Shown piece after piece: positions 8,410 through 17,361 of a stretch of DNA of 64,000 nt. Position numbers and translations under genes: made by a program. Positions within the stretch are counted from its first letter, which is position 1. Each line of letters opens with the position of its first letter. The stretch is taken from assembly GCF_025787225.1 (NCBI RefSeq), contig NZ_CP090958.1, positions 1,889,856-1,953,855 on the forward strand. Reading direction: 5' to 3'. The notes under the pieces were generated by a model that was not told the origin of the DNA, did not search any database, and worked only from the letters and a program-made list of their open reading frames with translations. Source of the DNA: Saxibacter everestensis (lineage in GTDB: Bacteria > Actinomycetota > Actinomycetes > Actinomycetales > Brevibacteriaceae).

Positions 8410-9593
8410 AGCGGAACCACCAGCGAGATTGTCGTACCCTGGCCGGGCGTGCTGAAGATCCGGGCCTGTCCGCCGCGCTCTGCGATTCTCGATTCGATCG
8501 AACCCCAGATACCGAAGCGGCTGGTCGGAATCGACCGTGGATCGAAACCCACGCCATCGTCCGTGATGACAGTCCGGAGGGTGCTCTCGTGGCTGGACAA
8601 CGCGATGACGACGGTGTCCGCCCTGGCGTGCTGGACGACATTGTGCACGGCCTGACGAATAGCCCCGAGAAGAGCCTCGCGGGTTCCGGCGTCCAGCGGA
8701 GCATCCAGGGAAAGCTGGCCGGAGACAAGGACCTTGGGTCCGGTGCCGGCAATCTGGTCATCGACAAGCTCGCGAATAACGCCGAGCAACTCCTTGCCTG
8801 CGTCCGCGAAACCAGGCTGTGGCGCAGCCGGCTCACCACGCAGGGTTCGCGCGTCGCTCCTCGCCATCTCACGCAGCCGCTGCTGGTCCACGCCGGCGCC
8901 TCCGTGCGCAAGCACGGCGAGCGTGGAGAGCACAGTGTCATGCAGCAGCCGATTTGCTTCCGTCGTCTGACGAGCCTTCTGTGCCTCGGCGGCGACTCTC
9001 CGCCACACCGACGTCAGGTCTTCCTGGCTCGACTCATAGGCGGAAAACGCCCGGCGCAGAACCAGTGCAAGGAAGTACAGCACCAGCCAGGTTAACGGAC
9101 CGCGAAGCAAGACCAGCAGGTTCATCGAGGGACCTTGCGGTTCGCGGGCCAGCCACACCACGGCGAGGCCGTGCACGACGAGGAAGAGGCCGCCGATCAG
9201 GACGATGTTCCTGCGCGACGGCGGCAGACCAAGGATTGCGGCGCCGCTGCCGCCGCCCAACACCTGATGGATAGCGGAATCCATCGTCCACTTCTCATCG
9301 ACCTGCTCCGTGGCCGCGATGCTGACCAACATGCCCATGCAGCACAATATCGTGAACACGACCGCATGCGCCGATGCAGCGCGACCGATGCGGAGGTAGC
9401 CGGTGATTGCGAAGATGGCAAACAACGTGCAGAGCCAGAGGGAAACGACGTCGCCCATTTCCTGCCAGCGATTGCCGAGCGGAATGTCGTTGATCATCAG
9501 ATAAAGCCAGCCGATGCCGACATACATGATGCCGATTCGCATGGCCAGCCCGCGCAGGATTGAGTCCGCACGGCTTACGCGACGAAGTGGCAT
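8406..9593 (-). CDS. Sensor histidine kinase, NarL/DesK type (HisKA_3)
   Basis: 395 residues: several N-terminal membrane segments (about residues 18-180), a dimerisation helix with phosphoacceptor His218 (NRLLHDTVLS) and an HATPase domain with N-box (AIRQAVHNVVQHA) and G-box (DDGVGFDP, then RFGIWGSIESRI). Family members phosphorylate NarL-type regulators. Two are encoded here: RR1 downstream in the operon and RR2 divergently at 9719. The intergenic region 9594-9718 must hold both promoters. Confidence 0.92.
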   Translation of the reverse strand: MPLRRVSRADSILRGLAMRIGIMYVGIGWLYLMINDIPLGNRWQEMGDVVSLWLCTLFAIFAITGYLRIGRAASAHAVVFTILCCMGMLVSIAATEQVDEKWTMDSAIHQVLGGGSGAAILGLPPSRRNIVLIGGLFLVVHGLAVVWLAREPQGPSMNLLVLLRGPLTWLVLYFLALVLRRAFSAYESSQEDLTSVWRRVAAEAQKARQTTEANRLLHDTVLSTLAVLAHGGAGVDQQRLREMARSDARTLRGEPAAPQPGFADAGKELLGVIRELVDDQIAGTGPKVLVSGQLSLDAPLDAGTREALLGAIRQAVHNVVQHARADTVVIALSSHESTLRTVITDDGVGFDPRSIPTSRFGIWGSIESRIAERGGQARIFSTPGQGTTISLVVPL

Positions 9594-9718
9594 ATCGGAA
9601 GCGTATTCACTTATTGCCAGCTTCTACCGAATCGACAACATTCGTAATAGGGTCTTAATTGAGCCGCAGGCCAGGTGAGCAAAACGCGATCGCTTTTGTG
9701 GAACAAGAGGAGTCGCAA

Positions 9719-10363
9719 GTGGACAAGGTTTCCAGACTCCACGTCGCCGTCATCGACGATCATCGCCTGTTGCTCGCCGGTATGTCCCACTGGCTGGAAG
9801 CCGATGACGCGGTCGGCAATTGCGAGACCTATTCCAGCTGGCGCGCCTTCACCGCAAGAGGCTCTGATCCGGATGTCGTCCTGCTGGATCTAATGCTGAA
9901 CGACGGCATCCCACTCGAGAGCAAAATCGATCGGCTTAATTCACGTGGCATCCCCGTCGTGGTGATAAGCGCCTTTGCAGAACCACAGACGGTTATCGAT
10001 GCTGTTTCCGCCGGCGCCATGGGTTACGTGTCCAAATCTGAGCACATGGCAACCATTCTTGCTGCCGCGAAAGCTGCGGTCCGCGGCGAGATGACTGTAA
10101 CCGAAGGGCTTGTCCCACTCGACGCGCTGAACTCCCCCGAACCTCCTCGACTTTCGGAGAAAGAACGCGAGGTCGCCACCCTGTACCTCGGCGGTTCAGG
10201 CCTTCCGGTGCACAAGGTGGCCGAACGGATCGGGATCAGCGTCTCGACGACGAAGACACACCTCTATCGAATCCGGCGGCGTTACGAGGAGGCGGGCTTC
10301 CAGGTTCGGACCCAACTCGAGCTCAGAGACGCCCTCGCCCGGCACGGGTACCTGCAGCCGTAG
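9719..10363 (+). CDS. NarL/LuxR-type response regulator (RR2)
   Basis: 214 residues from the GTG at 9719, which has an AGAGGAG site 6-7 bases upstream. A longer frame from a TTG at 9659 has no such support. Receiver domain: VIDDHR, Asp57 (VVLLD) and Lys106 (MGYVSK). C-terminal LuxR-type helix-turn-helix: LSEKEREVATLYLGGSG, then GISVSTTKTHLYRI. It is divergent from the kinase operon and paralogous to RR1, which suggests a duplicated regulator sharing one sensor or splitting its signals. Confidence 0.92.
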   Translation: MDKVSRLHVAVIDDHRLLLAGMSHWLEADDAVGNCETYSSWRAFTARGSDPDVVLLDLMLNDGIPLESKIDRLNSRGIPVVVISAFAEPQTVIDAVSAGAMGYVSKSEHMATILAAAKAAVRGEMTVTEGLVPLDALNSPEPPRLSEKEREVATLYLGGSGLPVHKVAERIGISVSTTKTHLYRIRRRYEEAGFQVRTQLELRDALARHGYLQP

Positions 10364-10455
10364 GCCAGCACTCGATGCGACGGCCCAGGCGTAACCTGCA
10401 CGGCCGATCCATTCTGGAACGCGGACGCTAACCGCCCCGGAAGACCCGCTCCCTC

Positions 10456-12417
10456 TTACACCCGGCTGTTGACAAGCGAGGAGTGCTGGGCGGAGCCGTC
10501 GGACAACGCTGGTGATGGACCGTCCTCGGACTCCCGGTCCGACAACAGAGGGGTGAAGAAAGCCCCGAGTTCGGCCGTTGCCGTCAGGGGCAGGACGTTG
10601 GCAACGTACTGGTCGGGGCGTACCACAACCACGACGCCATCGCGGTCCAGGCCGCGGAGTTCGAAGATGTCCGCGGAGGGATTGGCGGCGTAGACCTTCT
10701 CGTAGTCGGTCAGCTTTAACGGGCCCACCTGCGGCTTGAAGACGCCGGGGACAGCGCCGATATCGACGCTGTGGTGATCCTGCTGGTAGATCACCTTCAC
10801 GTCAAACCATGCGCCAGGATCAGCGTCTGACGGCGTTGCCGCCAGCGGTGATTCCGGTGCGTTTGTGATCCACTCGGCGAAGTCCGCCACACCTGACGGT
10901 TCACCCGCTGCAGCTGCATCGGCGAAGACGTAGATGCGCCAGCGGCCGTCGGCTGTGGCGTGGTGGCCGAGGTGGATGGGGTTGGTGTCGGCGACACGGA
11001 CCACGGGGGCGGATTTGAAGCGTTTACCTACGGGAAAGCCGGTAGCGAGGTCCTGGTGGTCAGAGCTGCCCACAAGCACAGATGGCGCGTACTGCGTCAT
11101 GAAGCCGGCTGGGAACTCCGCGGTGCTGACGTAGAAGTTTTCAAGCTCCGCGGGGTCTTCAAACTCTTCGGGCTTTTTCGCCATGAGCGTGGACCACTCT
11201 TTGTCGAAGTCGATGAGGTTCTTGGCGACCACCTGTCGTTCGGCGGAATAGGTGGGCAGCAGGCTTTCCGGGCTGCGGCCTTCGAGCACGTGGCCGAGCT
11301 TCCACGCGATGTTGAAGCCGTCCTGCATGGAGACATTCATGCCTTGGCCGGCTTTTGCACTGTGCGTGTGGCAGGCGTCCCCGGTGATGAACACCCGCGG
11401 GGTGCGGGTGCCGCGGTCTTCCGGGAGGATATCGTCGAACCGGTCCGTAAGCCGGTGGCCCACTTCGTAGACGCTGTGCCAGGCGATGTTGCGGACGTCC
11501 AGGATGTAGGGGTGGAGGATCTCGTTGGCCCGCTGGATGATTTCCTCGATGCTGGTGTTGCGGACCGCGCCATTGTCATCGGAGACCACTTCGCCGAGGT
11601 CAACGTACATGCGGAAGAGGTGGCCACCTTCGCGCGGGATCAGGAGGATGCTGCCGCCGGAGCCTGACTGGATGGCGCACTTGGTGCGGATGTCGGGGAA
11701 GTCGGTGACGGCAAGTGCGTCCATGACGCCCCAGGCGTGGTTAGCCTGGTCTCCGGCGAGCGTGCAACCAATCGCTTGGCGCACCTTGCTCCGGGCGCCG
11801 TCAGCTCCCACCACGTATTTGGCGCGCACAGCCCGTTCCTGCCCTTCGTTCGGACCCGCGGTGTGGAGGAGTCTCACGGTGACCGGGTACTCTCCCTCGT
11901 CCGCAACCTCCAGGCCTCGGAATTCGTAGCCATAGTCCGGCGTCATACGGGTGGGTGCGTTCACCATGTACTCGGCGAAGTAGTCCAGCACCCGGGCCTG
12001 GTTCACGATGAGATGCGGGAACTCACTGATACCTGTGGGGTCATCCGGGGTCCGGGCGGTGCGGACAATGCGCGACGGGTCGTTGACGTCAGGCTTCCAG
12101 AACGCCATTTCGGTGATCGCGTAGGCCTCGGCGATGATCCGCTCGGCGAAGCCGAACGCCTGGAAGGTTTCCACGCTGCGGGCCTGGATGCCGTCGGCCT
12201 GGCCGATGGCGAGCCGTCCGGGACGACGCTCCACGATACGGGTAGTGACATTCGGGAATTGCGAAAGCTGTGCGGCCGCGAGCATTCCGGCAGGGCCGGT
12301 GCCGACGATAAGTACGTCTACTTCTTCGGGGAGCTCTGCGGGCCGGTCGATACCGACCCCGGCGGCGGGCTGGACCCGCGGGTCACCGGATACATAACCG
12401 TGGTGGTGGAACTGCAC
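10456..12417 (-). CDS. FAD-dependent aromatic-ring hydroxylase (phenol 2-monooxygenase / 3-hydroxybenzoate 4-monooxygenase type)
   Basis: 653-residue cytosolic flavoprotein that should hydroxylate a phenolic substrate with NAD(P)H and oxygen. Rossmann motif GTGPAG is at residues 39-44. The second FAD motif GDACHTHSAKAGQGMN is about residue 345. A C-terminal thioredoxin-like domain follows, as in phenol hydroxylases. Length matches the 3-hydroxybenzoate 4-monooxygenase (MobA)/phenol hydroxylase group rather than the ~390-residue PobA type. GTG start at 12417 with AGGAAA upstream. The true substrate cannot be read from sequence; no ring-cleavage gene is nearby. Confidence 0.88.
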   Translation of the reverse strand: MQFHHHGYVSGDPRVQPAAGVGIDRPAELPEEVDVLIVGTGPAGMLAAAQLSQFPNVTTRIVERRPGRLAIGQADGIQARSVETFQAFGFAERIIAEAYAITEMAFWKPDVNDPSRIVRTARTPDDPTGISEFPHLIVNQARVLDYFAEYMVNAPTRMTPDYGYEFRGLEVADEGEYPVTVRLLHTAGPNEGQERAVRAKYVVGADGARSKVRQAIGCTLAGDQANHAWGVMDALAVTDFPDIRTKCAIQSGSGGSILLIPREGGHLFRMYVDLGEVVSDDNGAVRNTSIEEIIQRANEILHPYILDVRNIAWHSVYEVGHRLTDRFDDILPEDRGTRTPRVFITGDACHTHSAKAGQGMNVSMQDGFNIAWKLGHVLEGRSPESLLPTYSAERQVVAKNLIDFDKEWSTLMAKKPEEFEDPAELENFYVSTAEFPAGFMTQYAPSVLVGSSDHQDLATGFPVGKRFKSAPVVRVADTNPIHLGHHATADGRWRIYVFADAAAAGEPSGVADFAEWITNAPESPLAATPSDADPGAWFDVKVIYQQDHHSVDIGAVPGVFKPQVGPLKLTDYEKVYAANPSADIFELRGLDRDGVVVVVRPDQYVANVLPLTATAELGAFFTPLLSDRESEDGPSPALSDGSAQHSSLVNSRV

Positions 12418-12461
12418 GGACTTTCCTCACTTCACTGTGGGCTGTCGATCATCTAGCCGTG

Positions 12462-12495
12462 TTCTATATGCGAATTTCCGCTTCTATATTCGGAA
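12462..12495. promoter_or_regulatory. Repeated operator-like elements upstream of the flavin hydroxylase
   Basis: An 11-bp element (TTCTATATGCG / TTCTATATTCG) occurs twice at a spacing of 20 bp, about two helical turns. The second copy is enclosed by an inverted repeat TTCCG-N10-CGGAA at 12476-12495. The position, 45-80 bases upstream of the start codon, suits a promoter with a regulator binding on one face of the DNA. IclR- or MarR-type control would fit aromatic catabolism but is speculative. Confidence 0.5.
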
Positions 12496-12747
12496 CATGC
12501 GTTAGGCAAAACTGTACGACACCTATTACGCGGACGACAAGGGCCCAGAAATGAGTCCGGCGGGCAGTGTTGATGTCCCGTAATCCGGTTCAAGGGGGAC
12601 CAACAGGTCGGTCATCGGATCGAAACCGTTCCGCCAGTCTGAATTCCGCAATCAAATACTGATCACGTTCACACCATTCGGAGCCACGGAGGCCGGGAGC
12701 CAGGACAGATGCCTCACCCTGTCGATGAACGGAACCGAGCAGGCTGG
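12496..12747. other. Intergenic stretch with no recognised gene
   Basis: Between the hydroxylase promoter and the end of the HTTM gene. Short open frames occur but none has a coding-like third-position pattern, a ribosome binding site or a recognisable motif. No convincing terminator hairpin seen. Confidence 0.5.
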
Positions 12748-13905
12748 CTACGTTCGGGAGTGCTCGGCGGCCGGAGTGGCCGAGCCGGCGTATGCCGGCT
12801 CCGTTACGTCGGCCGGCTGGTCGGCGACCTCCGACCCGGCCCGGGTCCTTCTACCCGGCAGCACCCGGTCACGCAATCGGACCAGGCGCGGCGTAAGCCA
12901 GCGTTCGACGGCGGCGTACGTGCCGTTCCGAACGAAAATGACGTCAGCGGCGACCATAGTCAGCGAGAAGACGCCGAGGCCCATCAGGATTCCGATGCCT
13001 ACGTGCATGCCCATGATCCCGATCAGGCCAAGCACCCTGGTCCAGCGGACCAGCAGCAGAAATGGGAAGAACACCTGGATATAGACCGAGAAGTAGGTGA
13101 TGATCCCGATCATCAGTCCGTTGGTCGAGGCCAGATCGCTGAGGAACGGCCACGGTTGAAACTTCTCGACATTGAGCGGGTAGTAAATCGCGGTGCCGCG
13201 TTCCCACAGGTTTCCCTGCACCTTGGAAAGTCCCGCAGTGACGTAGATGATGAAAATCTGCACACTCACCGCGATGAGCGCCAGGTTGTGCGATAGCGAA
13301 CGCAGCCAGTCCGGCGCGGCCCACAGCGTCGGTGCCTTTCCGCGCGCGATCCGCCGCCGTTTCCGCCGGGCATCCAGCGACCAGTGCTGCGACATGTCGG
13401 TGAAACAGAAGTAGAAAAGCATGATCCGGAACGCGTTGTCCGCCTGGTCCACCGACACCGGTCCCTGGTTGACCAGGCTGATGTACAAGTAGAGCGCGAG
13501 GATGGCGACAGTACGCGTGTGCCAGCCCAGCAACAGCGCGAGGCCGGTCGCCGCGAACAGAAGGAACTTCAGAGTGAACAGGCCGGACGATTCGTCTCCT
13601 GTGTAGAAGCCGAATATCCCTGGCCATGCTGAGTCGGTCCGAAGGTTCTCCGACCAGCCGGAGGCACTGCCCCAGATGAAGTTCCGATCCGCGAAGTTCG
13701 TCAGCACAATCAGCAGGATCGCGAGTCCGTAGATAATCCGTGCTACAGAGGCGCCATAGCTCGCTTTTTGTCCGTCCAGAACCCACGACTCGGCTCGCTT
13801 GTACATGGATTCGGACCAGGCAATTCCGATGTCGAGCAGCTCGCCGAAGGATTTCTCCGCAGGGTCGGTGCGCTGCGCGTTGTCATTGCTCTTGCTGGAC
13901 GTCAT
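12748..13905 (-). CDS. HTTM domain (vitamin K-dependent gamma-carboxylase-like) membrane protein
   Basis: 385-residue multi-pass membrane protein with features of the HTTM family: an early segment SVARIIYGLAILLIVL, LLGWHTRTVAILALYLYISLVNQ, and the loop VSVDQADNAFRIMLFYFCF. The C-terminus is a polar tail after the last membrane helix. The start has GGAGG 8 bases upstream, inside the end of the DUF5819 gene, with a 4-base overlap. Bacterial HTTM proteins recur next to DUF5819 proteins as here. Bacterial function is unknown; carboxylase activity should not be assumed. Confidence 0.85.
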   Translation of the reverse strand: MTSSKSNDNAQRTDPAEKSFGELLDIGIAWSESMYKRAESWVLDGQKASYGASVARIIYGLAILLIVLTNFADRNFIWGSASGWSENLRTDSAWPGIFGFYTGDESSGLFTLKFLLFAATGLALLLGWHTRTVAILALYLYISLVNQGPVSVDQADNAFRIMLFYFCFTDMSQHWSLDARRKRRRIARGKAPTLWAAPDWLRSLSHNLALIAVSVQIFIIYVTAGLSKVQGNLWERGTAIYYPLNVEKFQPWPFLSDLASTNGLMIGIITYFSVYIQVFFPFLLLVRWTRVLGLIGIMGMHVGIGILMGLGVFSLTMVAADVIFVRNGTYAAVERWLTPRLVRLRDRVLPGRRTRAGSEVADQPADVTEPAYAGSATPAAEHSRT

Positions 13906-14681
13906 TTCGCGGCCTCCGCCTGATCTCCGTACATCCGCTGGATTACGCCAGTATCAAGACCTTCGACCCTGTCGATCGGTCGCCAGCCAGGCGTGATGAT
14001 CGATGATCGGGTCTTGAAATCCGGGTTGGCGCGTTGCGAATACGGCCGCACAGCCTGGTTCAGGAACCGGACCTGCACCGATTGCACCTCCGCACCCCAT
14101 CGGGCGACGGCGATCTCGGAAGCGAGCCGAGTCACCGCGATATCGTTCGCGAGCAGCTCGCTGCCATCTGCAGATAGCTTGTCCTGCTTACCCGCTCTGG
14201 ACAACCTGTCCTTCAGTGCCTCGTGCCAACCATCGCCCTCATATCGCGCGGCGACGGCGTCTTGTTCTTCCGCACTGAGTTCACCAAAGGCGCTTCGGTA
14301 GTGGGTAGCCAGCTGGAAGTTCGTCAGGTAGAGCCGTGAAGGAACAGCGTGATAGCGAATGGCCTGGTCAATGTCACGGGAACTGATGCTGTACCACGTG
14401 GTCAGTTTCCCCGAGTCGGTCCTGGCGCGCACCTCGAACGCGCTGTTCGACCTGATTGGATCTGGGGCGAAAACCGACCAGCTCTGCGAGAACATCGGAA
14501 GCATGTAGCTCTTGACTGTCGATGTTCCAACCGCGTCCCGAATCGGACTGGACCCGCTTGACCAGATGAAAGTCGCAAGCAAGTGCCAGCTCAGGACGAG
14601 CGCGAGTGCAAGCGCAATAATCCGCACGTACCAGGGACGGTTGACCTGGGCTGGACCTTGCTTGTTCCGCTGCATTTCCAT
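13902..14681 (-). CDS. DUF5819 family protein
   Basis: 259 residues with one N-terminal membrane anchor (IIALALALVLSWHLLATFIW) followed by a soluble extracytoplasmic domain. That domain contains the family-like stretch MFSQSWSVFAPDPIRSNSAF and a later helical region (LSAEEQDAVAARYEG). It overlaps the HTTM gene by 4 bases and precedes it, so the two are surely co-expressed and likely form one complex. No catalytic motif can be named. Confidence 0.82.
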   Translation of the reverse strand: MEMQRNKQGPAQVNRPWYVRIIALALALVLSWHLLATFIWSSGSSPIRDAVGTSTVKSYMLPMFSQSWSVFAPDPIRSNSAFEVRARTDSGKLTTWYSISSRDIDQAIRYHAVPSRLYLTNFQLATHYRSAFGELSAEEQDAVAARYEGDGWHEALKDRLSRAGKQDKLSADGSELLANDIAVTRLASEIAVARWGAEVQSVQVRFLNQAVRPYSQRANPDFKTRSSIITPGWRPIDRVEGLDTGVIQRMYGDQAEAAK

Positions 14682-14721
14682 GGGGAGGCTTAACCTTTTC
14701 GTACGAAGGGTAACGCGAGAC

Positions 14722-14760
14722 GAGTGTGCCCGCCCGTGTCAGACACGGACGAGCACACTC
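14722..14760. terminator. Hairpin downstream of the LPRTG surface protein
   Basis: GAGTGTGC at 14722 pairs with GCACACTC at 14753-14760, and the inner part (CCGTGT/ACACGG) extends the stem. It lies just past the stop of the minus-strand surface protein gene and upstream of DUF5819. No clear U-tract follows. Confidence 0.6.
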
Positions 14761-14790
14761 TATTAGATGTCACTGAGTCGACGAGGTGAC

Positions 14791-17271
14791 TCAGGAATCC
14801 TTACTCACTTTGTTACGACGGCTGAACACCACCGCGGCGGCGCCAATGACCACGAGAAGCAAACTGATCCCGAGTGGCGCCATATCGGCACCGGTACGAG
14901 GCAGATCTTCCCCGTCTCCATTGCCGTAGCTGTCGCCACCTGAGCTGTCGCTACCGGAGCTGTCACTACCGGAGCTGTCACTACCGGAGCTGTCGCCCGG
15001 TGTGGCACTTCCCGACGTGTCGCTGCCAGCGGTAGCCGAAGCCGAATCGGATTCGGTCTCCGAAGCCGTCTCGCTACCAGCAGTATCGCTACCAGCGGTG
15101 TCGGAGTCAGATTCCGTGGCCGACGCAGTGTCAGTCTCGGTCTCGGATTCCGTCGCCGTCGCAGTTTCGGTTTCGGTTTCCGTGGCTGACGCCGTGTCAG
15201 TCTCAGTTTCCGTCGCTGTCTCGGTTTCCGTGGCCGACGCGGTGTCAGTCTCGGTTTCGGATTCCGTCGCCGTCGCAGTTTCGGTTTCGGTTTCCGTGGC
15301 CGACGCCGTGTCAGTCTCAGTTTCCGTCGCTGTCTCGGTTTCCGTGGCCGACGCCGTGTCAGTCTCGGTTTCCGTGGCCGACGCAGTATCGGTTTCGGTT
15401 TCCGTGGCCGACGCCGTGTCAGTCTCAGTCTCCGTCGCAGTTTCGGTTTCCGTGGCTGACGCCGTGTCAGTCTCGGTTTCCGTGGCCGACGCCGTGTCAG
15501 TCTCAGTTTCGGTTTCCGTGGCCGACGCAGTGTCAGTCTCAGTTTCCGTGGCCGACGCAGTGTCAGTCTCAGTTTCCGTGGCCGACGCAGTGTCAGTCTC
15601 AGTCTCGGTTTCCGTGGCCGACGCGGTGTCAGTCTCAGTTTCCGTCGCTGTCTCGGTTTCCGTCGCCGTCTCGGTCTCCGTCTCCTGGGCTGGGTCCGAA
15701 GCCCGCACCGTGGAGGATGCCAGATCCACGCCAACTGCATCGGCATTTGGCAACAACGAGATATTCAGGGCGCGTACCGTGAACGACTCCGGGCCGAGGT
15801 CTCCCTCGGTCTGCACATTGATCGTCAACTGAACGATGTTCGCCAGAACACCCTCAAGTATCGGCTCAAGCCCCTCCAGCAGCGGATCGATAACGTCCTC
15901 GATTGCTCCACTGATCTCATCCGCGGTCGCCGTGAGCAGCGTGTTGATCACTGCCTGCAGCGGTTCCAGGATTGCGTCGGTGATCGGCTCGAGCAACGCG
16001 TCAAGCACCGTATCGAGCGGAATGCCCAGCAGGTTGCCCTCTACGGTGATTTCAGGCTCGTCCTCGCCTTCAATTCCGGCAAATCCACCGAGAGTGCCGT
16101 GAATCGTGATCTCGATATCAGAACTCTGCCCGAGGAGAGTGAGCTCCGCCGGCAGGTTGATGGTGAGTTCGACCCCGTTGAGCGCTTCGGTCACCGCACT
16201 GGTGACCGACTCGCCGAGCGAACCGAGGGAGCTGGCAACGCCGGCGACGATCTTGCCGATCGTTTCCGCTGTCAGCACCTGCGTGTTCGGCGGAAGATTG
16301 TTCAGATCCTCGCCATTTTCGCCCTTCAGGAGTTTGGCCAGGTCGATCGTAATCAGCCCGGTGCTCAGGTCGATCGTGACAATACCGTCATCGCTGACCA
16401 GAGGCGTCTCGAGCAGTTCCGTAATCACCCCGTCGAGATCAGAGTCGATGGTCGCTGTCGCAGGCCCCGCCGTCAACGACGCGAGCCCCAGGTCCACATC
16501 GATGTCGACCCCGCTGAGAATGTCGTCGATCACGCCACCCGTGCCGACACTCTCATTGAGCGTCGATTCAACCCCATTGAGTGCAGTGGTGAGATCTTCT
16601 GACAGACCTTCGACCGCCGGGCTGGAGATAACGATTCGGCCATTGGCGATCTCGTAGGTGCGCTCCGCGGAATCCGGACCGGTTGACTCGGCGCGCGAGG
16701 CGAGGGCACCGATCTCAGCTGAAACCTCGTCGACGAGTTCGTCTGTCAGCCCATCGAGATCCAGCTGTTCGAGCAACGCGGTCAGATCGACCTTGGCGGT
16801 GCTGATGCCGTCGTTCGCCTGGTTGCCAACGTCGATTGAGCCGTCGTCGGTGATCGCACCGCTAGCCGCGGTGGAATGGGCGCCATCGGGCGAGGAGGCA
16901 TACGACTTGAGAATGCCCGCACCGGCTCCTTCGCCGAGGTCGAGCAGGCCACCGTTCTCTCCGTCGCCGATAAGCGGAATTTCGACGTTTGGCAAGGTCA
17001 GCGGGCCAAGGAGGCCGAGGACTTCCGCGTCGATCTCGCCGCGGTCCGGGCCTGGATCGCTTGGATAGCCGCTCTCGGCGATGCCGACATCCGCCAGATC
17101 CGCCGACAAGCCGTCAGCGTTGAGGAAATGCGCCAAGGCCTCGGATTCGTCTGAAGGCACAGCCGTCGCTGCCCCTAGCGGGACCAATGCAACGCCGACG
17201 CCTAGTGCTAGTGCGCTCGTTATGCCGAGCACCTTTCGTATGGGGCTGCTTCGGCCCGCAGATGTACGCAT
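14791..17271 (-). CDS. Choice-of-anchor-G-like surface protein with repeat stalk and LPRTG sortase signal
   Basis: About 826 residues from the ATG at 17271, which has AGGAG 7 bases upstream. An earlier in-frame start adds 30 residues that would precede a normal signal peptide (SALALGVGVALVPLGAATAVP). A ~540-residue adhesin-like domain fits the actinobacterial choice-of-anchor G group. It is followed by ~200 residues of Thr/Glu/Ser/Asp repeats (TETETDTASATE), a Ser/Gly/Asp stretch, LPRTG near residue 790, a hydrophobic helix and the basic tail SRRNKVSKDS. Sortase should link it to peptidoglycan; no sortase gene is in the window. The stalk is highly acidic. Confidence 0.88.
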   Translation of the reverse strand: MRTSAGRSSPIRKVLGITSALALGVGVALVPLGAATAVPSDESEALAHFLNADGLSADLADVGIAESGYPSDPGPDRGEIDAEVLGLLGPLTLPNVEIPLIGDGENGGLLDLGEGAGAGILKSYASSPDGAHSTAASGAITDDGSIDVGNQANDGISTAKVDLTALLEQLDLDGLTDELVDEVSAEIGALASRAESTGPDSAERTYEIANGRIVISSPAVEGLSEDLTTALNGVESTLNESVGTGGVIDDILSGVDIDVDLGLASLTAGPATATIDSDLDGVITELLETPLVSDDGIVTIDLSTGLITIDLAKLLKGENGEDLNNLPPNTQVLTAETIGKIVAGVASSLGSLGESVTSAVTEALNGVELTINLPAELTLLGQSSDIEITIHGTLGGFAGIEGEDEPEITVEGNLLGIPLDTVLDALLEPITDAILEPLQAVINTLLTATADEISGAIEDVIDPLLEGLEPILEGVLANIVQLTINVQTEGDLGPESFTVRALNISLLPNADAVGVDLASSTVRASDPAQETETETATETETATETETDTASATETETETDTASATETETDTASATETETDTASATETETETDTASATETETDTASATETETATETETDTASATETETDTASATETETDTASATETETATETETDTASATETETETATATESETETDTASATETETATETETDTASATETETETATATESETETDTASATESDSDTAGSDTAGSETASETESDSASATAGSDTSGSATPGDSSGSDSSGSDSSGSDSSGGDSYGNGDGEDLPRTGADMAPLGISLLLVVIGAAAVVFSRRNKVSKDS
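14937..15690. repeat. Low-complexity repeat region encoding the acidic stalk
   Basis: Degenerate 6-bp-based units (on the plus strand variants of TCAGTC, TCGGTT, TCCGTG, GCCGACGC) arranged in 18- to 36-bp blocks. They encode TETETDTASATE-type repeats, and an SGSDS-type stretch lies nearest the anchor. Blocks are near-identical, so copy number is probably variable between strains and prone to assembly error. Confidence 0.9.
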
Positions 17272-17290
17272 GCCACTCCTGGCTGTGAGG

Positions 17291-17361
17291 GTAACCAACT
17301 TGAAACTGCACGCGGGGAAACGGGCAGTGCTCCCGACATTAGGGCGAAACAAGTTGGTCAC
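17291..17361. promoter_or_regulatory. Long inverted repeat in the 5' UTR of the LPRTG gene
   Basis: GTAACCAACTTG (17291-17302) and CAAGTTGGTCAC (17350-17361) are complementary at 11 of 12 positions, separated by 47 bases. The arm nearest the gene lies about 20 bases upstream of the ATG, close to the AGGAG site. It could form a 5' UTR stem that affects translation, or be paired operator halves. Confidence 0.45.

Noticed and set aside
14937-15690. CRISPR-like periodic repeats
   Set aside because: Repeats have no unique spacers of constant size and translate into the surface-protein stalk.
15002-15832. Plus-strand open frame of Val/Ser/Ala repeats
   Set aside because: Mirror of the minus-strand stalk repeats of the LPRTG protein; no start signal and no independent domain.
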